From: Zygnema cylindricum | Taxonomy: Eukaryota; Streptophyta; Zygnematophyceae; Zygnematales; Zygnemataceae | Direction: 5' to 3' | Assembly: GCA_037447655.1 (NCBI GenBank) | Contig: JBBHKE010000447.1 | Location: forward strand, 1-62,000 | DNA: 62,000 bases | In this document: piece after piece, positions 53,031-62,000 of the stretch | Layout: each line of letters opens with the position of its first letter | Numbering within the stretch: position 1 is the stretch's first letter | Notes under the pieces: model-generated | What the model was told of the DNA's origin: nothing | The model's input: only the letters and a program-made list of their open reading frames with translations | The model's database searches: none | Position numbers and translations under genes: made by a program

Positions 53031-54851
53031 GTGACACCACAATCGAAGAGTAAGACCGATGCCGGAACAAAGCCAAAACCCCGAGTTGACAATTGATAAC
53101 CCTGAGTTGATAATTGATTGCTATCTGGAGGCAAACGAGGTTCCCATGTCATAACCAGAGGCCCTCTATCTAATGCGTCGAGGAGGATGGAGAAATGATG
53201 ATCGTCGAAGAAGAGAGAGGTAAAAGGTAGAAAGTACGATGCTTGTGTGACAACAAGGTCGTTGGTTAAAACACCTTGTCAAAAGACCAAAGTTGAATGT
53301 GAGCTAGGAAGCTTGAGAAGGTCCTACATGATAGGCCGAGTGAAGGAACTTTGTCACAAATATTTTAAGAAGCCCTTTGGACATCTGAACACTTGGATGC
53401 TAAACAAAGAGAAGGTGCTCGAATCTGGAGAGAAGCTATTAAAAATAGTAGGGAATATTATGAGATTATATTATATCTAGCCACAATTAAGCTCAGCAAA
53501 TCCGAATGTGAAATGATTATATCTAAGATCGACGAGAGTGACATCGTGACTGTAGGTTTCATATACAACCAAGGAGACAAAACCCGAAGGGGGAAGGCAA
53601 CTACAAAAGCTCGTTAAGCTCGAAAACTAGAAAAAAACAAAAAGACATCAATTATGTTATGAATCTAGCTTGTACTCCTCTCGCAAACTCTAAAATTTTA
53701 GCAAATCTCTCATTTGGGACATCATTTTTAATCTCCAACTTCTACCAGTACACCCAATTGAAGATGGCAAATAGCTATCATGTTATAACCAAACTCTCTT
53801 TTACTTTCCAATCATTTGTTTTGTCCTTAACCATCGAGTGCCAGCTTGTTCGACATTCAATTTTACCGGTACGTTTTTTGTTTCTGAGAATCCTGATCAA
53901 GAACAACTAGCTACTGCACATACTCACGTTTCATGCTAGGAAACTTGCTAAACTTTTTCCCATGTGAAATTTTGCTCAAAGTCCTACTATCGAAGATAAG
54001 AATCTCAGCTTTTTGTAACAACCGTTGGAAGAATCCGGCAAATGTGCACAGAAAAAAATGACTTACAAAGGCAAAAAAAGGAAACATTCACGCCAATAGT
54101 GATACGAGGTATCATGATTTCCTGAGCTTCGCCGGTTCATATTGCCCATCAGGTTCCACCATTTAGTTAAAAAATAGCAGCATTATTATCAACTCTGTGA
54201 ATCTCTATTAGAGCTAATAACACTAATTCTGTCCCCTTATCTTCTGTCCTCTGAACACAAAAATATCGTCAAGAATACTAATTGTTTTTCCTAGCATTTT
54301 TTTTTTTTTGAGATGCACAAAATCGTCCATGTCACTTGGACCGGGAATAGAATTATTAAAGCCAAAACAGTCCTCATACTTCTTATTTCTCTACGCTAAT
54401 AGCATGTCAAGGTGTACACATTATAAATCAGCCGTTAAAACACGAACAACAGCTTTGGATTTCCAAAAAATATTTTGCTCACCCGCAATTTTATTTCACT
54501 TAAACATTTTCATTTCTATTTGCAGAAACATGTGAATTTGGTCTCCAGACAAACAAACTCCTGTTTCCCTAAATGTTATAATCTCAGAAGGGTGGTTTGA
54601 CAAACACACCGTACGAAATACTCCAACAATCATTCAAGTGTTGTCAATTTAACAGCTTCCATGAATAAATCTATACATAGCTTTTCTTCTCTTCTGGAAA
54701 TTGTTCCATCGGTTAACAAATTACATTACTTTCCCCTGAATCGTGGCAGCTTACAATAATAAGAATCCATAACTGTCACCAGGAAACTACACAGCTTTCT
54801 AAAATTAAGCCGACTATAGCTCAACAATTGCCTCTTTCCTTCTTTCCTTTT
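53031..54851. other. No supported gene
   Basis: Two overlapping plus-strand frames (53247-53480 and 53393-53617, about 75 codons each) have no family match. They could be a broken copy of one gene, because they overlap in different frames, but nothing supports this. The rest is AT-rich. The 3' untranslated region of NDUFS8 should lie at the right edge. Confidence 0.4.
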
Positions 54852-59126
<4,275 letters not shown>

Positions 59127-59164
59127 GGCGTACGACAAAAACTTTTACGACCAACGAGACCCCT

Positions 59165-59226
59165 AGTAAGGGCCCTGTTTTCACTCCCTCTCCCTCTCCC
59201 TCTCGCCTTTTCTCCCCTTAATTTAT
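59165..59226. repeat. Short CT-rich tract upstream of NDUFS8
   Basis: CTCCCTCTCCCTCTCCCTC run about 40-100 bp upstream of the NDUFS8 start codon. Probably in its promoter or 5' untranslated region. Confidence 0.7.
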
Positions 59227-59459
59227 TTCCTGCCTTCTCTCGGATTCCCTTTTTGTGCCCTTTCACTTGTCTGTTAGAGTAGCTGTTGCAGTTCGAACTC
59301 CACACTGCTCATTGGCTCCACCTGCAGTATGTTCAAAACGTGCGAATCGTGCGATACCGGCACGAAAACGAAAATTTTGGTGCGGGCGCGAAAACATTAT
59401 CGCACGGAATGTCTCCGGGCGAAGTACAAAAGTACCGCGGATCGAGACGTCGTAACTCA

Positions 59460-60490
59460 GAAGGTGAGGGGGATACCACGACCTCTCCTCCCACCTCCCA
59501 GTCCCTTTCCCTATCGCTCTCCCTCTCGCTCTCCCTCTCTCCTCTCTCTCCCTCTCTCCCTCTCTCCCTCTCTCCCTCTCTCTCTCTCTTCCTCTATCCT
59601 TTCCCCCCTTCTCCCAATCTCCCCCTTTCCCTTTCTCCCCATATCCCCCTCGCCCCCTCTTCTCCTCGTTCCCCCTCTCCCCTCTCCAGCTCCCCCACTC
59701 TCCCACTCTCCCCCTCTCCCCCTCTCTCCCCTCTCACCCCCCTCTCCCCCTCTCTCCCTCTCTCTTCCTCACCTTTTCTCCCCCTCTCTCCCCCTCTCCC
59801 CCTCTCTCCCCCTCTCCCCCTCTCTCCCCCACTCCCCCTCCCATTTCCTCTCACCCTCACCCCCTCTCTCCCTCTCTCCCTCCCCCCATTGTCCTCTCCC
59901 TCTCTCCCCCTCTCCCCCTCTCCCCCTCTCCCCCTCTCTCCCACTCCCCCCCCCTCTCTCTCTACCCCTCTCCCCCTCTCTCTCTACCCCTCTCCCCCTC
60001 TCCCTCCCCCTCCCTCGACCCCTCCCTTCACCTCTCCCCTCCAACTCCCTCTCCCCTCCAACTCCCTCTCCCCTCCCCCTCTTTTCCCCTCCCTCTCCCT
60101 CTCCCTCTCCCTCCCTCTCCCTCTCCCTCTCCCTCCCTCTCCCTCTCCCTCTCTCTCCCTCTCTCTCCCCTCCTCTCCCCCTCCCCCCCTCCCCTCCCCC
60201 CCTCCTCCCCTCCTCTCTTCCTCTCTCCCTCTCTCCCCCCCCTCCCTCGACCCCTCCCTTCACCTCTCCCCTCCAACTCCCTCTCCCCTCCAACTCCCTC
60301 TCCCCTCCCTCTCTTTTCCCCTCCCTCTCCCTTCTCCTCGCTCTCCCTCCCTCTCCCTCTCCCTCTCCCTCCCTCTCCCTCTCCCTCTCTCTCTCTCTTC
60401 CTCTCTCTCCCCTCCTCTCCCCCTCCCCCCCTCCCCTCCCCCCCTCCTCTCTTCCTCTCTCCCTCTCTCCCCCTCTATCCCCTTCTCCCA
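59460..60490. repeat. Polypyrimidine (CCCTCT) tract of about 1 kb
   Basis: Nearly pure C and T on the plus strand, with CCCTCTC, CCCCCTCTC and TCTCTC words. A segment of about 200 bp with CTCCCCTCCAACTCCCTC is itself duplicated (about 60010-60200 and 60240-60430). Long open frames on both strands (Ser/Pro/Leu or Arg/Glu/Gly repeats) are artefacts. Confidence 0.95.
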
Positions 60491-60690
60491 GTAGGCGTGA
60501 CGGCCGAGTTGTAAGAATTGGCGGTTGTAAGATTGGTTCAAAAAGTAACCGGGGACACTGGTTTGCTTCACCCATAGTCCTCCCCTCTTTAGAAGGAATC
60601 GGTGGGGAAGATGGTGAACTACGAGGTGTGTGGGGATCCGTGCACTCTCAACCAGGCCAACGTTTTAGATAAGTAGTTAATGCCCGCGTC
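60491..60690. other. No recognisable feature
   Basis: About 200 bp between the pyrimidine tract and a gypsy relic. Confidence 0.4.
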
Positions 60691-60719
60691 GGAAGAAATG
60701 GTTTACTCTTTGGCAAAGG

Positions 60720-61090
60720 CTTGAATGTTTTGCGACATTGGACGCTAAACAAAGATTTCATCAAATACTGTTAGAGCCCTACCTTTAAGGAGAAAAAGAG
60801 CCGAAAAAGAGCAGACAACCGATAATATAATTGGTTGTACATGCCGTTTGGGCTAAAAATACGCCTGCCAAATTATAGTGAGCGATGGACATGGCCCTTC
60901 GAGAAATGGACCGCGCTCGATGTTACATAGGTGATGTCATCTATTGTTGGTGACATTATAAGAGCACTCGTGTGAAGATTGTGTTCGATGCATTGCAAGC
61001 GACAGGGGTGAAACACCATCCCCAGAAATGTCTCTTTTGGGTGAACGAAGTTTTGTACTCAGGGCATGGACATAGGCATGGACATTGAGA
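60720..61090 (+). pseudogene. Ty3/gypsy reverse transcriptase relic
   Basis: Plus-strand fragments in shifting frames: FATLDAKQRFHQILLEPYL (RT motif region A), MPFGLK (region B), AMDMALREMDRARCYIGDVIY (where YIDDI would be the catalytic site) and STRVKIVFDALQATGVKHHPQKC followed by LFWVNEV. The motif order and the FGLK plus EHL-type region define gypsy RT rather than copia. The catalytic D-D is G-D and stops are present. Confidence 0.82.
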
Positions 61091-62000
61091 CCTCACATGG
61101 TTAAAAATGGTCGCATTTGATGCACTCCTGTTGATTGCGGATGTTTTCGTGCTTCGAACCTCTTTAGGGGTATCGCTAGTTCACTTCGAACAAATTGGGT
61201 GGCCAAACACTTCACAAAATTTCATCATCAATGTCCATCGATTTGTTTTTAGTCCTTGTTTCCCTTTCTTCACAATTACTATACTATTTGCTCTCTTTTT
61301 TCTTCCAAGCTAAAACTAGCTCCCACCTTGGCTTGTGCGAAAGTGGTATATTACTTCAACCTTTTCCAAGATACAAACTAATGCTATTCCATCTTTGTTC
61401 TTTTGTGTTAATGAGTTACTTCCAGTCTTAATGACATGAACAAAGGTGTGCGTTGGGAAACAAACGCTTTGTATTGTATTACATGCATTCAAATGGCTAA
61501 TCAAGATTTATAATGCACTAAAGCGGGAACCATAATGATACACTAATTCGTCTTCATAGTGGCACAATGTATTACTATTACTACTACACCAAGTAGAGAG
61601 TGGGTGGAGAGGTAGCAGACATACTGTCTAAATAATTCCCACTACATGTAACTTGCAACCTATTTGAAACTATTTGCATTGCATAATCTAACTATTTGAT
61701 CAAAAGAATAGAATTACAACTCCACATTAATCGGTTTTTTAAGGTTACAAAATTTAGACAGACATTAAAATAAAGTCATTTTATTCAATTTAGAATCATA
61801 ATTAAAAAAGGGAGAAAAGAGCGTGTATATTGTGTATGGGCTATTACGAGGCTACTTAGTTTTACAAGAAAGAGTTCACAGCACACTAAAACAAAAATTG
61901 CTAACATATTGGGTAATCCTTTGGATTCTGAAAAGAATTCCAACAAATATCTATTAGGTTGCATTCCAAAAAAATTCAGCGCATTGTTTTCTTAGAAGGG
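61091..62000. other. No recognisable feature
   Basis: AT-rich sequence. Short frames (61107-61313, 61195-61431) have no family match. Confidence 0.4.

Noticed and set aside
53247-53617. Two overlapping frames of about 75 codons as one broken gene
   Set aside because: No recognisable domain and no paralogue in the window. Left uncalled.
59286-60672. Long open frames of 402 and 447 codons on plus and up to 268 on minus
   Set aside because: They translate a CCCTCT tract as Ser/Pro/Leu or Arg/Glu/Gly repeats on both strands. Composition artefact.

Overview
The window is nuclear DNA of a eukaryote, most likely a streptophyte (land plant or close algal relative). The main evidence is a spliced, apparently intact gene for the 23-kDa complex I subunit (NDUFS8/TYKY), whose core and C-terminus read as plant type. 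A decayed copy of a plant-type carbamoyl-phosphate synthase large chain (carB) and a dense nest of Ty1/copia LTR retrotransposons point the same way. I cannot name the species. About 85-90% of the window is mobile-element or repeat DNA.

Layout. From 1 to about 31.6 kb is a Russian doll of copia elements. An old minus-strand element (A/E) is split into 1.42-3.9 kb and 25.2-26.5 kb. Inside its integrase sits a minus-strand gag-only element F, with 3' LTR pieces at 3916-4326 and 13883-14676, internal pieces at 14677-16207 and 23674-24043, and 5' LTR at 24045-25217. F is broken twice. Its 3' LTR holds a 9.56-kb three-LTR tandem array (element L, 4327-13882, target duplication CTAGA). Its gag holds a full plus-strand copia element C (16208-23673), whose integrase in turn contains a clean solo LTR (G, 18984-20081, target duplication ATGAC). 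Another minus-strand copia element, D (26489-31572), abuts the gag of A/E.

From 31.6 to 43 kb are satellites, a foldback element in a copia reverse transcriptase fragment, two copies of an unclassified repeat (K), minisatellites, and a copia integrase relic with an LTR. From 43.7 to 47.9 kb is the carB pseudogene, holding a hAT-like element of 895 bp. From 48 to 53 kb are an inverted-repeat element, a second clean solo LTR (J, target duplication CCATT), a perfect 50-bp palindrome and nested hAT-like elements. NDUFS8 occupies 54.85-59.13 kb on the minus strand in seven exons. Upstream of it lie a roughly 1-kb polypyrimidine tract and a Ty3/gypsy reverse transcriptase relic.

Most interesting. 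(1) Elements C and F have, one base after the LTR, a 14-nt match to the complement of the initiator tRNA-Met anticodon arm, which suggests half-tRNA priming of the Drosophila copia type. Element L has a near-canonical tRNA-iMet 3'-end site instead. (2) Six copia LTR loci carry a tRNA-like segment in antisense at nearly the same place (about 150-290 bp from the LTR start). (3) The LTR leaders share two adjacent hairpins with a compensatory base change, and the LTRs end with a conserved ATGGAG in frame with gag. (4) L is a three-LTR tandem array with no recognisable genes and very uneven divergence between its units. (5) Short tandem duplications of 8-62 bp recur throughout, and three of them frameshift the carB copy.
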